A DNA stretch of 64,000 bases. It comes from Pontibacter populi. Its GTDB lineage: Bacteria > Bacteroidota > Bacteroidia > Cytophagales > Hymenobacteraceae. The stretch's first letter is position 1; every line of letters starts with the position of its first letter. Below the pieces are notes generated by a model, which was not told the origin of the DNA, did not search any database, and was given only the letters and a program-made list of their open reading frames with translations. Location of the stretch: assembly GCF_019336435.1 (NCBI RefSeq), contig NZ_JAHWXQ010000001.1, positions 1,302,001 to 1,366,000 on the forward strand, in the 5' to 3' direction. Shown piece after piece: positions 9,591 to 18,778 of this stretch. Position numbers and translations under genes: made by a program.

Positions 9591-10430
9591 ATGGATCAAA
9601 ACTTCTTGGAGGAAGAACCGAAAGAGATGTCCTTTGTGGACCATCTTGAAGAGTTAAGATGGCATCTGATACGGGCAGTTGCTTCCATCCTAATATTTTC
9701 TATTATTGCTTTTTTAGCCAAAAGCTTCGTTTTTCACGATATCATCCTGGCTCCAGCACGCACAGACTTCCTGAGCTACAGGTTAATGTGCGACTTGGGG
9801 AATGCCTTGGGAATGGAGGCTTTTTGTATTGATGAGCTCGGGTTTACGATACAAAGCCGGCAAATGAGTGGACAGCTTTCTATGCACATGCTGGTGTCGG
9901 TAGTAATCGGTTTGGCTTGTGCGTTTCCGTATGCTTTCTGGGAGATTTGGCGTTTTGTAAGCCCTGGCTTGTACGATCAGGAACGTAAGAGTTCGCGTGG
10001 CGCTGTGTTCTTTGTTTCTGTGCTGTTTATAATGGGCTTGCTGTTCGGATACTATGTCGTATCTCCGATCTCCATTAACTTTCTGGCAGGTTATCAGGTC
10101 GATCCTACAATTGTAAATGAGTTTGACCTTAGCTCATATGTTTCTACGCTTACAACACTTTGCCTGTCGTGTGCATTTATGTTTCAGTTGCCGGTTATAG
10201 TTTACTTTTTCACAAAAGCAGGACTATTATCACCTGAAGTAATGAAACTATACCGCAGGCATGCTGTTATCGTAATATTAGTGGTGGGTGCCATTATAAC
10301 ACCGCCGGATGTGATTAGCCAGTTGCTGATCTCGATTCCGCTGATGTTATTGTATGAAGTAAGTATAATCGTTTCGCGCTCCATCCGGAATAGTGACTTA
10401 AAGAAACTGAACCAAAACAATACGATCTGA
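9591..10430 (+). CDS. tatC: Sec-independent protein translocase subunit TatC
   Basis: 279-aa inner-membrane protein that recognises twin-arginine signal peptides. The conserved cytoplasmic start MSFVDHLEELRWHLIRAV precedes the first of six membrane segments. The central FVSPGLYDQER loop is the conserved periplasmic/cytoplasmic TatC signature. The stop codon overlaps the rpiB start by one base (TGATG), so the two are translationally coupled. No TatA gene is in the window. Confidence 0.95.
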   Translation: MDQNFLEEEPKEMSFVDHLEELRWHLIRAVASILIFSIIAFLAKSFVFHDIILAPARTDFLSYRLMCDLGNALGMEAFCIDELGFTIQSRQMSGQLSMHMLVSVVIGLACAFPYAFWEIWRFVSPGLYDQERKSSRGAVFFVSVLFIMGLLFGYYVVSPISINFLAGYQVDPTIVNEFDLSSYVSTLTTLCLSCAFMFQLPVIVYFFTKAGLLSPEVMKLYRRHAVIVILVVGAIITPPDVISQLLISIPLMLLYEVSIIVSRSIRNSDLKKLNQNNTI

Positions 10431-10867
10431 TGGCTTATAACATTGCAATAGGCGGCGACCATGCCGGTTACACCTATAAAAAGTTACTCAAAAAGTATCT
10501 GGACGAATTAGGGTACAAGGTGCAGGATTTCGGGCCAGGTTCAGAAGAATCGGTGGACTATCCGGACCATGTGCACCCACTGGCAAAAGCTGTGGTAAAT
10601 AAAGAAGCAGACTTTGGTATTCTGATCTGTGGTAGCGGAAACGGAGTAGCCATGACGGCAAATAAGTATAAGCAGATAAGAGCTGCTCTTTGCTGGAAAC
10701 CGGAGCTGGCCAAACTTTCCCGCGAACATAACGATGCTAACATACTTTGTATACCAGCCAGGTTTGTTTCTGAAGAAGAAGCCGAAGAAATGGTGAAAGT
10801 ATTCTTAAACACAGCCTTTGAAGGTGGCCGCCACCAGAACAGGGTTAACAAAATTGCCGACTGCTAA
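10430..10867 (+). CDS. rpiB: Ribose-5-phosphate isomerase B
   Basis: Interconverts ribose 5-phosphate and ribulose 5-phosphate in the pentose phosphate pathway. 145 aa, typical length. The N-terminus has IGGDHAGYTYK (Asp10-His11), and the catalytic cysteine is Cys67 in ILICGSGNGV. Coupled to tatC by a one-base overlap. Its last codons and stop lie inside the terminator hairpin at 10852-10887. Confidence 0.96.
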   Translation: MAYNIAIGGDHAGYTYKKLLKKYLDELGYKVQDFGPGSEESVDYPDHVHPLAKAVVNKEADFGILICGSGNGVAMTANKYKQIRAALCWKPELAKLSREHNDANILCIPARFVSEEEAEEMVKVFLNTAFEGGRHQNRVNKIADC

Positions 10868-10887
10868 GCAGCGGCAATTATTGTTTT
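10852..10887. terminator. Terminator hairpin enclosing the rpiB stop codon
   Basis: AATTGCCG (10852-10859) pairs with CGGCAATT (10872-10879), continuing after one bulged A as CTGC/GCAG around a TAA loop. That loop is the rpiB stop codon (10865-10867). It is followed by ATTGTTTT. The next gene converges, so the hairpin may serve both strands. Confidence 0.75.
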
Positions 10888-12281
10888 AACACATAGGTAT
10901 TGTTCTTGCCCGTAGCGCTATACTTCCCGAAAACTGCTGGTATCTTATAGGTTAACTCTTCCATTAGATTCGCTTCATCTATAATATAGGCAGGCATTTC
11001 ATTTCTGAGGTTAAGGTAAATGTTGTAGATGGCGTCATACTCATCCAGGTTGCCAAAGTCGCGCTGGGCCAGTTGCCAGTTCAGGTATGGCGTTGCCGGT
11101 TTATTCTGAAGATAATAGCGGGTGTCGTTACCCAGTACCAGTATAGTTTCGTTTTGCGGTACATCGGGCAGGTTGCCTTTAGAAATCAGTTGAGGATCAG
11201 AAAGCTCCAAAACCTGGCTGATACCAAAAAGGTCGCGGTAGCGGATAACTATCGTACTGACAAGCACCAGCATAAAGGCTAAGCTCAGCATCCACTTCTT
11301 AATAGCTATAGTAAACAGGTACTCTCCAAAGTAAGCAATAGCGGGTAGCAACAATATAAAAGTGTTTGCAGATATCTCATCCCGGGTTATAGTTAAGATC
11401 AGGCTGACTAATAACCAGATCCACATTACCTGCTGAAACTTAACCTGAAACACCAGCCGCTGCGGCAACGAAAGGCTCGACATAACCGAGAAGAAGAGCA
11501 CGATCAGCGGTAAAGCAATAAGTTTAGCCAGGTCGGCAGGCGGCAGAATAAAAGCTACTTTAAACTGCCACGGGCGGAACAGGTGCATCTCAGTAAACTC
11601 ATCCAGGGTGCCAGTATAGAAGTAAAAAGTAAGCAGCATCGCATACGGAAACAGAAATCCGCAGAGCATGAGTAAAATGCTTCGGAACGTATTAGAGGCA
11701 AAAAGCAGCACGGCAAAAAAGCCTATCACCAGGTATAAGCCAAGAGGTAAATAGCACAAAGCCGCCAAGCCAAGTATAAATCCCCCTACAAAAAGCCTGT
11801 TATTCTCAATCCCTTCCCGCGAGACAGTAATCAAATAAGGGAGTGATAGTATCACAAAAGTATGCCCGATCAAAACCGGCGTCAGCATCCCGAACTCATA
11901 GGTAATGCTACCAAGTACTAAATATAAAAGCGCTGGTATGTAGGTTCTGGTTGCAAAAACCTGGTAGCGGTTCAGGATAAAGTTAAAGGTAAGCGCCTGT
12001 ACTAAAAGCAGTATGAGCGCAACTATACGGTACGCCAATACAGAACGGCCTGCAATAAGATCGATAAGCCAGTAAACCAGTGCGCTTAGCGGGGCAGTAT
12101 TATCATAAATCTGCTGGTACATGGTATAGCCATCGGCCATGCGCTCTCCTATCAGCATGTATAAAAGCTCCTGCATAGTTACAGAAGTAAGCAACAGGTA
12201 TAAAGGCAGCTGAATAGCCAGGAATAGTAATATCAGCGAAATAAGTCGGGAAAGCCGAACGCTTCTGAAGTAACTAACCAA
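10878..12281 (-). CDS. Polytopic membrane protein, GT-C glycosyltransferase-like (possibly DUF6427-type)
   Basis: 467 aa with about ten to twelve hydrophobic segments and a short soluble C-terminal part. After the first segment, GYTMYQQIYDNTAPLSALVY resembles the first periplasmic loop of ArnT/PMT-type GT-C enzymes, where an acidic residue binds the metal or donor. That resemblance is the only functional hint; the family assignment is tentative. It converges with rpiB and is divergent from rbfA. Confidence 0.7.
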   Translation of the reverse strand: MVSYFRSVRLSRLISLILLFLAIQLPLYLLLTSVTMQELLYMLIGERMADGYTMYQQIYDNTAPLSALVYWLIDLIAGRSVLAYRIVALILLLVQALTFNFILNRYQVFATRTYIPALLYLVLGSITYEFGMLTPVLIGHTFVILSLPYLITVSREGIENNRLFVGGFILGLAALCYLPLGLYLVIGFFAVLLFASNTFRSILLMLCGFLFPYAMLLTFYFYTGTLDEFTEMHLFRPWQFKVAFILPPADLAKLIALPLIVLFFSVMSSLSLPQRLVFQVKFQQVMWIWLLVSLILTITRDEISANTFILLLPAIAYFGEYLFTIAIKKWMLSLAFMLVLVSTIVIRYRDLFGISQVLELSDPQLISKGNLPDVPQNETILVLGNDTRYYLQNKPATPYLNWQLAQRDFGNLDEYDAIYNIYLNLRNEMPAYIIDEANLMEELTYKIPAVFGKYSATGKNNTYVLKQ

Positions 12282-12382
12282 GGAAAGAGTGAGTTAGAGA
12301 GTACTATAAACCAATGCACCTGAAATGAATAAGGCGCTTTTGGGGTAAAAATGCGAAATTAATATGATATTTGCATCTTCGT

Positions 12383-12790
12383 ATGGAAAGTAAAAGACAA
12401 CAGAAATTCTCACGCCTGATACAGAAAGAGCTGGCGGAAGTGTTTCAGAGAGAAACAACACACCTTTTTGGTGGTGCCTATATCTCTGTGAGCACGGTTC
12501 GTGTATCTCCGGACCTTGGGCTGGCACGTGTATACCTTAGTGTAATGCTGGCACCTAACAAGGAAGAGCTCTTGCAGGAACTGCGCGTGAACACTAAAAC
12601 AATTCGCCATCATCTGGCGCAACGCATCAAAAGCCAGGTTAGGGTAATACCTGAACTGGTGTTTTACCTGGATGACAGCGCCGAATACGCTGCGCATATC
12701 GATAAGCTGTTCACCGGAATCGAGATTCCGCCCACTGACAAAGATTACGATACAGACGACTATATCGAGGACATCGATAACGATAAATAA
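12383..12790 (+). CDS. rbfA: 30S ribosome-binding factor A
   Basis: Assists 16S rRNA 5'-end maturation and cold adaptation by binding the small subunit. The KH-like protein runs from ESKRQQKFSRLIQKELAEVF to PELVFYLDDSAEYAAHIDKL, with the family SVTRVRVSPDLGLARVYLS-like core (here ISVSTVRVSPDLGLARVY). The frame is open from a TTG at 12371, but ATG at 12383 gives the usual N-terminus and 135 aa. The acidic tail is common in Bacteroidetes. A near-consensus -7 box (GATATTTG, 12366-12373) lies just upstream, so the leader is very short. Confidence 0.93.
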   Translation: MESKRQQKFSRLIQKELAEVFQRETTHLFGGAYISVSTVRVSPDLGLARVYLSVMLAPNKEELLQELRVNTKTIRHHLAQRIKSQVRVIPELVFYLDDSAEYAAHIDKLFTGIEIPPTDKDYDTDDYIEDIDNDK

Positions 12791-12814
12791 TAGCCCTAGC
12801 TTTGCTTCACCCTT

Positions 12815-13624
12815 ATGCATTACGACCCAATAAAGCGGGTACTTGGAGATGTTTTCAACAAAACTCCGTTCCTGCGTCGTGTATTTTTTAACCTGTTAGA
12901 TTTGCTGTTGCTGCGTACCTGGCATGTGCATAAAGAGCTGCGCCAGTGGGCTGATAACCACCGAAACAAAGAGCAGAACATACTGGATGCAGGTGCCGGC
13001 TTCGGACAATATACCTATCATTTATCCAGCATGAGCCCGAAATGGAACATACTGGCCGTGGATGTAAAGGAAGAGCAGGTATCTGATAACAACAGGTTTA
13101 TGCGCGAGCTTGGCCGCCAGAACGTGCTTTTCAAGATCGCTGACCTGGTGCAATTCCGTCAGCCTGATAGCTATGACCTGATACTTTCGGTAGACGTGAT
13201 GGAGCATATCCTGGAAGATGTAGATGTGTTTAAGAACTTCTATAGTTCGCTGCAGCCTGGTGGGATGCTGCTGATCTCTACCCCGTCTGATCAGGGTGGT
13301 TCGGATGTGCACGGCGACGACGAAACTTCTTTTATAGAAGAGCACGTACGCGATGGCTATAATATCAACGAGATTCAGGATAAATTACGCTCAGCTGGTT
13401 TCAGCAAAATGGAAGCGCGTTACTCGTATGGTAAGCCAGGTCAGATTTCCTGGAGATTATCGATGAAGTACCCGATGCTGATGCTGAACACGTCAAAACT
13501 ATTCTTTATAGTGCTGCCGTTTTACTATCTTGTTACATTCCCGTTCAGCCTGGTGCTAAACTGGATGGATGTGAACAATAGACACGCATCCGGTACGGGC
13601 CTGATCGTAAAAGCCTGGAAGTAA
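12815..13624 (+). CDS. Class I SAM-dependent methyltransferase
   Basis: 269 aa, starting 24 bases after rbfA. Motif I, ILDAGAGFGQYTYHL, lies near residue 48; an acidic residue follows in LAVDVKEEQV, then LILSVDVMEHILEDV and PGGMLLISTPSD. This is a Methyltransf_11-type protein. The C-terminus holds two hydrophobic stretches, suggesting membrane association. The substrate is unknown; the family often acts on small molecules, lipids or glycans. Confidence 0.85.
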   Translation: MHYDPIKRVLGDVFNKTPFLRRVFFNLLDLLLLRTWHVHKELRQWADNHRNKEQNILDAGAGFGQYTYHLSSMSPKWNILAVDVKEEQVSDNNRFMRELGRQNVLFKIADLVQFRQPDSYDLILSVDVMEHILEDVDVFKNFYSSLQPGGMLLISTPSDQGGSDVHGDDETSFIEEHVRDGYNINEIQDKLRSAGFSKMEARYSYGKPGQISWRLSMKYPMLMLNTSKLFFIVLPFYYLVTFPFSLVLNWMDVNNRHASGTGLIVKAWK

Positions 13625-13626
13625 GC

Positions 13627-13716
13627 TTAATTGTTAAATTGTTGATTGCTTAATTGTTGATCTGGAATACATGAATAACAATTAAACAGCTCAGCCATTT
13701 AACCATAATAAACTAA
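13627..13716. repeat. Imperfect AT-rich inverted repeat ahead of the permease gene
   Basis: The left part has repeated TTAATTGTTAAATTGTTG; the right part has AACAATTAAACAG and CCATTTAACCATAATAAAC, roughly the reverse complement, ending just before the ATG at 13717. The same design occurs at 23758-23846, 25235-25455 and 58559-58722, with a half-element near 53597-53627. Confidence 0.55.
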
Positions 13717-14940
13717 ATGAACGTCCCTTTTCTCATAGCAAAGCGCTACTTCTTCTCTAAAAAGAAGCGGAACATCATCAGCATTATCTCGAATATTGCG
13801 ATGATCGGCGTAGCTGTGGGTTCTATGGCGCTGATTATAGTTTTGTCAGTCTTTAACGGGCTCGAAGACCTTATCCGGAAGATCTATTCCAGCTTTGACC
13901 CGGACCTGAAGATAACTATAGTGGAAGGCAAGGCTTTTGAAACGGATACCGAGTTCATGAACCGGATTCGACGGATGCCCGGTGTGGCCGTAGTTTCGGA
14001 AGTGATAGAAGACAACGCCTTACTACGCTACAACGACCGCCAGATGGTGGTGAAAGTGAAAGGTGTAAGCGAGAATTTTTTCCAGCAGAACGAGATCGAT
14101 ACGTCGGTTGTGGAAGGACATCATCACCTGATACAGGATGGTAAGTATTATGCCCTGGTAGGTCGCGGCGTACAGTATCAGCTATCCATTAAGCCGGGCA
14201 ACCAGTTTGTGCCTTTGCAGTTTTTATATCCGCGCAATACCAAGTTTAACCCCATGAACCCCGAAGGCGCTTTTAACAGCATGCCCATATTGCCGGGCGG
14301 GGTATTTGCCATAGAGCGCCAGTATGACGATGCGTATGTGTTTGTGCCGCTAAATTTTGCAGCTGAGTTGCTGGAGTATGGCCGTAAGCGAACTGCCTTG
14401 GAAATTAAAGTAGAAGAAGGCTACCGCATAGAACAGGTAAAGCAATCGTTGAAAGAATTGCTTGGCGAAAAGTTCAGGATACAGAACAGCGATGAACAAC
14501 ACACCAGTTTACTACGGGCAGTTAAGGTAGAAAAGCTCTTTGTGTTCGTCACCTTTGCCTTTATCCTTTTTATTGCGTCGCTTAATATTTTCTTCTCCCT
14601 CTCCATGCTGGTAATCGATAAGAAGAAAGACATTGCCATACTTGCCTCTATGGGCGCAACAGCTACCACTATCCGCAACATTTTCTTGTTAGAAGGTGCA
14701 CTGGTTGCTTTTATTGGGGCGGCTTATGGCCTCTCTATGGGAATGCTGATCTGTAACCTGCAGCAAACATTCGGTATAATCTCGATGGGGATGGCGACTT
14801 CTCTAGTAGAAGCCTATCCAATTAAAATGGAGATACAGGACTTCGTACTGACCGGCGCAGCTATAGTTATCATCACGCTACTGGTCTCTATCAGGCCGGC
14901 CCGTAAAGCTGCTGCCATGTCGGTTATCGAGAATATTTAG
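13717..14940 (+). CDS. ABC transporter permease, LolC/LolE (FtsX/MacB) family
   Basis: 407 aa inner-membrane protein. Layout: one N-terminal membrane segment after AKRYFFSKKKRNIISIIS, a large periplasmic MacB-type domain (about residues 45-270), then three C-terminal segments with SMLVIDKKKDIAILASMGA, the FtsX-like signature. In Bacteroidetes this family is thought to release lipoproteins from the inner membrane. No ATPase gene is adjacent, so it may pair with a LolD encoded elsewhere. Confidence 0.88.
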   Translation: MNVPFLIAKRYFFSKKKRNIISIISNIAMIGVAVGSMALIIVLSVFNGLEDLIRKIYSSFDPDLKITIVEGKAFETDTEFMNRIRRMPGVAVVSEVIEDNALLRYNDRQMVVKVKGVSENFFQQNEIDTSVVEGHHHLIQDGKYYALVGRGVQYQLSIKPGNQFVPLQFLYPRNTKFNPMNPEGAFNSMPILPGGVFAIERQYDDAYVFVPLNFAAELLEYGRKRTALEIKVEEGYRIEQVKQSLKELLGEKFRIQNSDEQHTSLLRAVKVEKLFVFVTFAFILFIASLNIFFSLSMLVIDKKKDIAILASMGATATTIRNIFLLEGALVAFIGAAYGLSMGMLICNLQQTFGIISMGMATSLVEAYPIKMEIQDFVLTGAAIVIITLLVSIRPARKAAAMSVIENI

Positions 14941-15116
14941 AACCCCTCTTCCCCATATTTTAATATATTTTTCTTTCCGGACAGGTGTTTTATAAACATT
15001 TGCCTTACCCTACAGGTTATTGACTGAAAAATTGCTTTTAGGCCCCTAATAAGTCTGATTTTGGTAGGTTCTGACCGCTTTAATGGGTAAATTCGTGGTC
15101 CGAAATAGAATCTGTA

Positions 15117-18044
15117 ATGAAAGTTTTTACCACGCAGCCTTTTCAGGTAGTTTATTCCCTTTTCGAGCATGAGTATCTCGGATATCTGTTTGAGTCTTTT
15201 GTGGTCCAGGTAAACTCCAGAGGACAACTTACGCTGCAGCACCAGAATATCTCCGCTAAAAATTCATCTGAGTTTTCCGCTGGTTTAGATGCCAATGATT
15301 TTAAGCTGGTACAGCTAATGGACCAGATACAGCAGGATGCTGTGCTTAAAAGATTCTCCCCAAAAAAGATGTCGCCGGTTGACTTTTTCCTGAAAGTATA
15401 TGACCCCGAAAAAGGTGACAAAGCACTGCAGGAAACTATAAGCCACTATATGCAGGGGCGCATGGGTAAAATAATGGAGTTGCTGCGAGGCAAGCAGACA
15501 TACATTATGGGCAAGGACGGCGAGCCAACCTGGCGTAAAATTTCTATTGCCCCTGAAAAAGCTTCCGTGTTATTCCATTTTCACCGCCAGGATGATGGCA
15601 GCACGCATTACTTCCCAACTATAAAATATGCCGGGCAGAAGCTGGAGTTCATGTTTAAGAACGCCTCGCTGATCTGTTACGAGCCGGCCTGGCTGATGCT
15701 AAATGGCGTGGTCTATAGTTTTGAAAAGCCGATAGATGGTAAGAAACTACAGCCTTTCCTAAACAAGCGGTTTATAGCCATTCCGCGAAGTATTGAGGAG
15801 AATTATTTCAGCAAATTTGTGGCGCCGCTCATGGAGTCCTTTGATGTGTATGCCTCCGCTTTCGAGATAAAAAAAGACAAGTATACACCTGAACCGCTAC
15901 TGGTATTCTCAACTATAAAAGCGGCAAATGTGCCCGGCATATTTGCCAGAACACAGCCAGATTCTAAAATAGACCGTGAGCCGGATAAAATACTGTTCGA
16001 GCTGGCCTACAAATACGGCAACCAGGAAGTGCAGGCCACTGAAAACAAAAAAGTAAGCGTAAGCCTGGAGAAGACTCCCGAGAACTTTATTTTCCATAGG
16101 CTGGTGCGCGATGGTGTACGCGAAAAAGAGTTTTGCAAAGAGCTGAACAATCGTGGCCTCGATATAAAGAGTGGAAAAGCCGTGCTGGAAAAAGGTGCCG
16201 CCTTTGCGTGGCTTGGTACACACATTTCGGAGCTCGAAGAGCAGGGCTATACTATAAAACAATCTGATAAGAGCGGCAAGAACTACTTTATCGGTGATGT
16301 GTCTGTGGAAGTAGGCATTACCGAGAAAAATGACTGGTTTGATATTTATGGTATAATTCGTTTCGGTGAGTTTGAGATTCCGTTTATCAAACTAAAAAGT
16401 CACATCCTTACCAAGAATAACGAGTTTGTATTGCCAAACGGGCAAATAGCTATTATTCCGGATGAGTGGTTTACGCAGTATATTGAGCTGTTTGCTTTCT
16501 CGGAAGGCGATGAGCAGCTGACGCTTCGCAAGCACCACATGGCCCTGGTAAACGATCTGTATAACGGTAACCTGGCTACGGTAACGATGAGCCGCAAGCT
16601 GGAAAAGCTTCGTGAGTTCGAAACGATAGAAGACCATCCGATGCCGGTTGGGTTTAAAGGTGAACTAAGGCCTTACCAGAAAGCCGGTTATAACTGGCTA
16701 CAATTTGTACAGAACTATAAGTTTGGCGGTTGCCTTGCCGATGACATGGGTCTTGGTAAAACCGTACAAACACTGGCGATGCTGCAGCACCGCAAGGAGC
16801 AGGGAGCAGAGTCGGCTACGATGCTGGTAATGCCAACTTCGCTTATCTATAACTGGCTGCACGAAGCCCAGAAGTTTACCCCGGATTTGCGTGTGCTGAG
16901 CTACACCGGTACCTATCGTAACAAAGATGTTGCGCATTTCCAGGAATATGATGTGGTACTGACCTCTTATGGTATCGTGCGCCTGGATGCGGAGCTGCTG
17001 AAGCAGTATTACTTCGATTACATTATCCTGGACGAGTCGCAGGCCATCAAAAATCCGGACTCGACTACATCTAAAGCTGTAAGGTCGCTTAAATCGAAGC
17101 ACAGGCTTATACTTACCGGTACACCTGTCGAGAACAGCACCATGGATCTTTGGTCGCAGATGTCGTTCATTAATCCGGGCTTACTGGGTAATCAGCATTT
17201 TTTCCGGAACGAGTTTTTAAAGCCGATCGAGAAAGAGAAAGACGAGCAGAAGACACGCAAACTACACGCTCTTATAAAGCCTTTTATACTTCGCAGGCAC
17301 AAATCACAGGTGGCCAAAGAGCTGCCCGAAAAGATAGAGCACACCACGTACTGCAAAATGACAGAAGAGCAGGGGCATGCTTACGAAGAAACCAAATCGT
17401 TTTACCGCAACAAGATACTGACCAACCTGGAAGAGAACGGGCCGGGTAATACCCAGTTCATGCTGTTGCAGGGCCTGATGAAGCTGCGTCAGATTGCAAA
17501 CCACCCCCTGATGGCCGACCCGAACTATGAAGGGGAATCCGGAAAGATAAAGGAAGTGCTGCGCATGACGCGTAACGTGGTTGGCAAAGGACATAAGGTG
17601 TTGATTTTTAGTCAGTTTGTGAAGCACCTGGAGATTGTGCGGGCTGCGCTGGATGAGCGTGGAATAACCTACGCTTACCTGGACGGAAACACGAAGAACA
17701 GGCACCAGCAGGTAGAACTTTTCCAGACAGACGAAACGATACAGGTATTCCTGATCTCGCTAAAGGCTGGTGGTGTAGGCCTTAACCTGACTGCCGCCGA
17801 CTATGTGTTTATACTTGACCCGTGGTGGAACCCCGCTGTAGAAGCGCAGGCTGTAGACAGAGCGCACCGTATCGGGCAGCAAAACACCGTATTTACTTAC
17901 AAATTCATTACGAAGGATTCGGTGGAAGAAAAGATACTGGCCCTGCAAAACCGCAAACTGCAACTGGTAAACGACCTTATCACTACCGATGAGAACGTTA
18001 TAAAGAACCTGACCAAAGAAGATATAGATAACCTGTTAAGCTAA
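15117..18044 (+). CDS. SNF2/DEAD-box family helicase (ATP-dependent DNA translocase)
   Basis: 975 aa. The N-terminal ~510 residues form an accessory region without a clear motif. The two RecA-like lobes follow: P-loop LADDMGLGKTVQT near residue 545, DESQ box near 640, LTGTPVENS, and in lobe two IFSQFVKHLEIV, SLKAGGVGLNLTAADYV and RAHRIGQ near 915. The layout matches bacterial SNF2 proteins (RapA/HepA relatives) acting on DNA or DNA-protein complexes; the specific job is unknown. Monocistronic, with a terminator downstream. Confidence 0.92.
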   Translation: MKVFTTQPFQVVYSLFEHEYLGYLFESFVVQVNSRGQLTLQHQNISAKNSSEFSAGLDANDFKLVQLMDQIQQDAVLKRFSPKKMSPVDFFLKVYDPEKGDKALQETISHYMQGRMGKIMELLRGKQTYIMGKDGEPTWRKISIAPEKASVLFHFHRQDDGSTHYFPTIKYAGQKLEFMFKNASLICYEPAWLMLNGVVYSFEKPIDGKKLQPFLNKRFIAIPRSIEENYFSKFVAPLMESFDVYASAFEIKKDKYTPEPLLVFSTIKAANVPGIFARTQPDSKIDREPDKILFELAYKYGNQEVQATENKKVSVSLEKTPENFIFHRLVRDGVREKEFCKELNNRGLDIKSGKAVLEKGAAFAWLGTHISELEEQGYTIKQSDKSGKNYFIGDVSVEVGITEKNDWFDIYGIIRFGEFEIPFIKLKSHILTKNNEFVLPNGQIAIIPDEWFTQYIELFAFSEGDEQLTLRKHHMALVNDLYNGNLATVTMSRKLEKLREFETIEDHPMPVGFKGELRPYQKAGYNWLQFVQNYKFGGCLADDMGLGKTVQTLAMLQHRKEQGAESATMLVMPTSLIYNWLHEAQKFTPDLRVLSYTGTYRNKDVAHFQEYDVVLTSYGIVRLDAELLKQYYFDYIILDESQAIKNPDSTTSKAVRSLKSKHRLILTGTPVENSTMDLWSQMSFINPGLLGNQHFFRNEFLKPIEKEKDEQKTRKLHALIKPFILRRHKSQVAKELPEKIEHTTYCKMTEEQGHAYEETKSFYRNKILTNLEENGPGNTQFMLLQGLMKLRQIANHPLMADPNYEGESGKIKEVLRMTRNVVGKGHKVLIFSQFVKHLEIVRAALDERGITYAYLDGNTKNRHQQVELFQTDETIQVFLISLKAGGVGLNLTAADYVFILDPWWNPAVEAQAVDRAHRIGQQNTVFTYKFITKDSVEEKILALQNRKLQLVNDLITTDENVIKNLTKEDIDNLLS

Positions 18045-18065
18045 TTGTAGCATGACTTAATTATA

Positions 18066-18101
18066 AAATGCCACTGCAACTATAAAGCAGCGGCATTTTT
18101 G
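18066..18101 (+). terminator. Terminator after the SNF2 gene
   Basis: AATGCCACTGC pairs with GCAGCGGCATT with one mismatch and is followed by TTT. The loop contains the window's common word AACTATAAA. Confidence 0.75.
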
Positions 18102-18157
18102 TTTGCGTTACCCATAACTTTTATAGTTGCAGGTAGTTAATCTTCCAGCAACCTTAC

Positions 18158-18228
18158 TTGTCATCTCGACGAAAGGAGAGATCTATCTCAAATCCGAACT
18201 AGATTTCTCGCTACACTTGAAATGGCAA
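18158..18228. repeat. 71-bp imperfect palindromic element (MITE/REP-like)
   Basis: The left arm TTGTCATCTCGACGAAAGGA (continuing GAGATCT) is matched by AGATTTCTCGCTACACTTGA (continuing AATGGCAA) as an imperfect inverted repeat of about 27 bp. Palindromes of this GTCATTTCGAC...GAGAAATCT type are a recurrent intergenic repeat in Bacteroidetes genomes, from memory. It lies between the SNF2 gene and the carotenoid genes. Confidence 0.6.
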
Positions 18229-18270
18229 TTCTGGGTTCTCAAATAACAATCAGCAACTAACCATCAAACC

Positions 18271-18711
18271 GTGCAGATCCATCTCGAAACTAAGGTCAGG
18301 CAAAACTATAGGCAGGTGTTTGAGGCATTTGATGAGCAGCTGTTCCGGAAACTTGCTCCACCCTACCCTACTTTAAAGTTGCTGCGGTTTGATGGATCTG
18401 AGCCCGGCGATGTGGTGGAAGTGGAACTGCAGACAGGCATAAAGTCATTCCGGTGGACAAGCCTGATAACCGAAAGAACTATAGCAGACAGCGAAGCTTA
18501 CTTTGTAGACGAAGGCCAGGAGCTTCCCCCGCCGCTTAAACTATGGCACCATAAACACCTGATAACAGCACTTGGCCACGGCGCAACTATACACGACATT
18601 ATAAACTATAGTACCGGCAACAAACTGCTCGACCTGTTACTTTACCCGCTTATGGTAGCCCAGTTCGGTATGCGGAAGCCGGTGTACAGGAAAATATTCG
18701 GGAAGCTGTAG
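18271..18711 (+). CDS. SRPBCC (START/Bet v1-like) family protein of the carotenoid cluster
   Basis: 146 aa, GTG start. The arrangement QIHLETKVRQNYRQVFEAFD, then a strand-rich middle (DVVEVELQTG), and a basic C-terminal helix suggests the helix-grip ligand-binding fold; this is fold-level inference. Related proteins are found beside CruF and CrtD genes in carotenoid clusters of Bacteroidetes, where they may bind the hydrophobic product. The gene is followed 67 bases later by the desaturase. Confidence 0.7.
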   Translation: MQIHLETKVRQNYRQVFEAFDEQLFRKLAPPYPTLKLLRFDGSEPGDVVEVELQTGIKSFRWTSLITERTIADSEAYFVDEGQELPPPLKLWHHKHLITALGHGATIHDIINYSTGNKLLDLLLYPLMVAQFGMRKPVYRKIFGKL

Positions 18712-18778
18712 GTTCTCAAAACCTTTCAGGGATGCTACCAGTTAGTGCACATGAACTCAGAATTCAGTAACTTATAGC

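Noticed and set aside
12371..12382. TTG start for rbfA four codons upstream of ATG
   Set aside because: It overlaps the probable -7 region; the ATG at 12383 gives the normal N-terminus.
14937..15242. 101-codon minus-strand frame spanning the permease-SNF2 spacer
   Set aside because: Half of it lies antisense to the SNF2 N-terminus, no family motif is visible, and composition is unlike neighbours.
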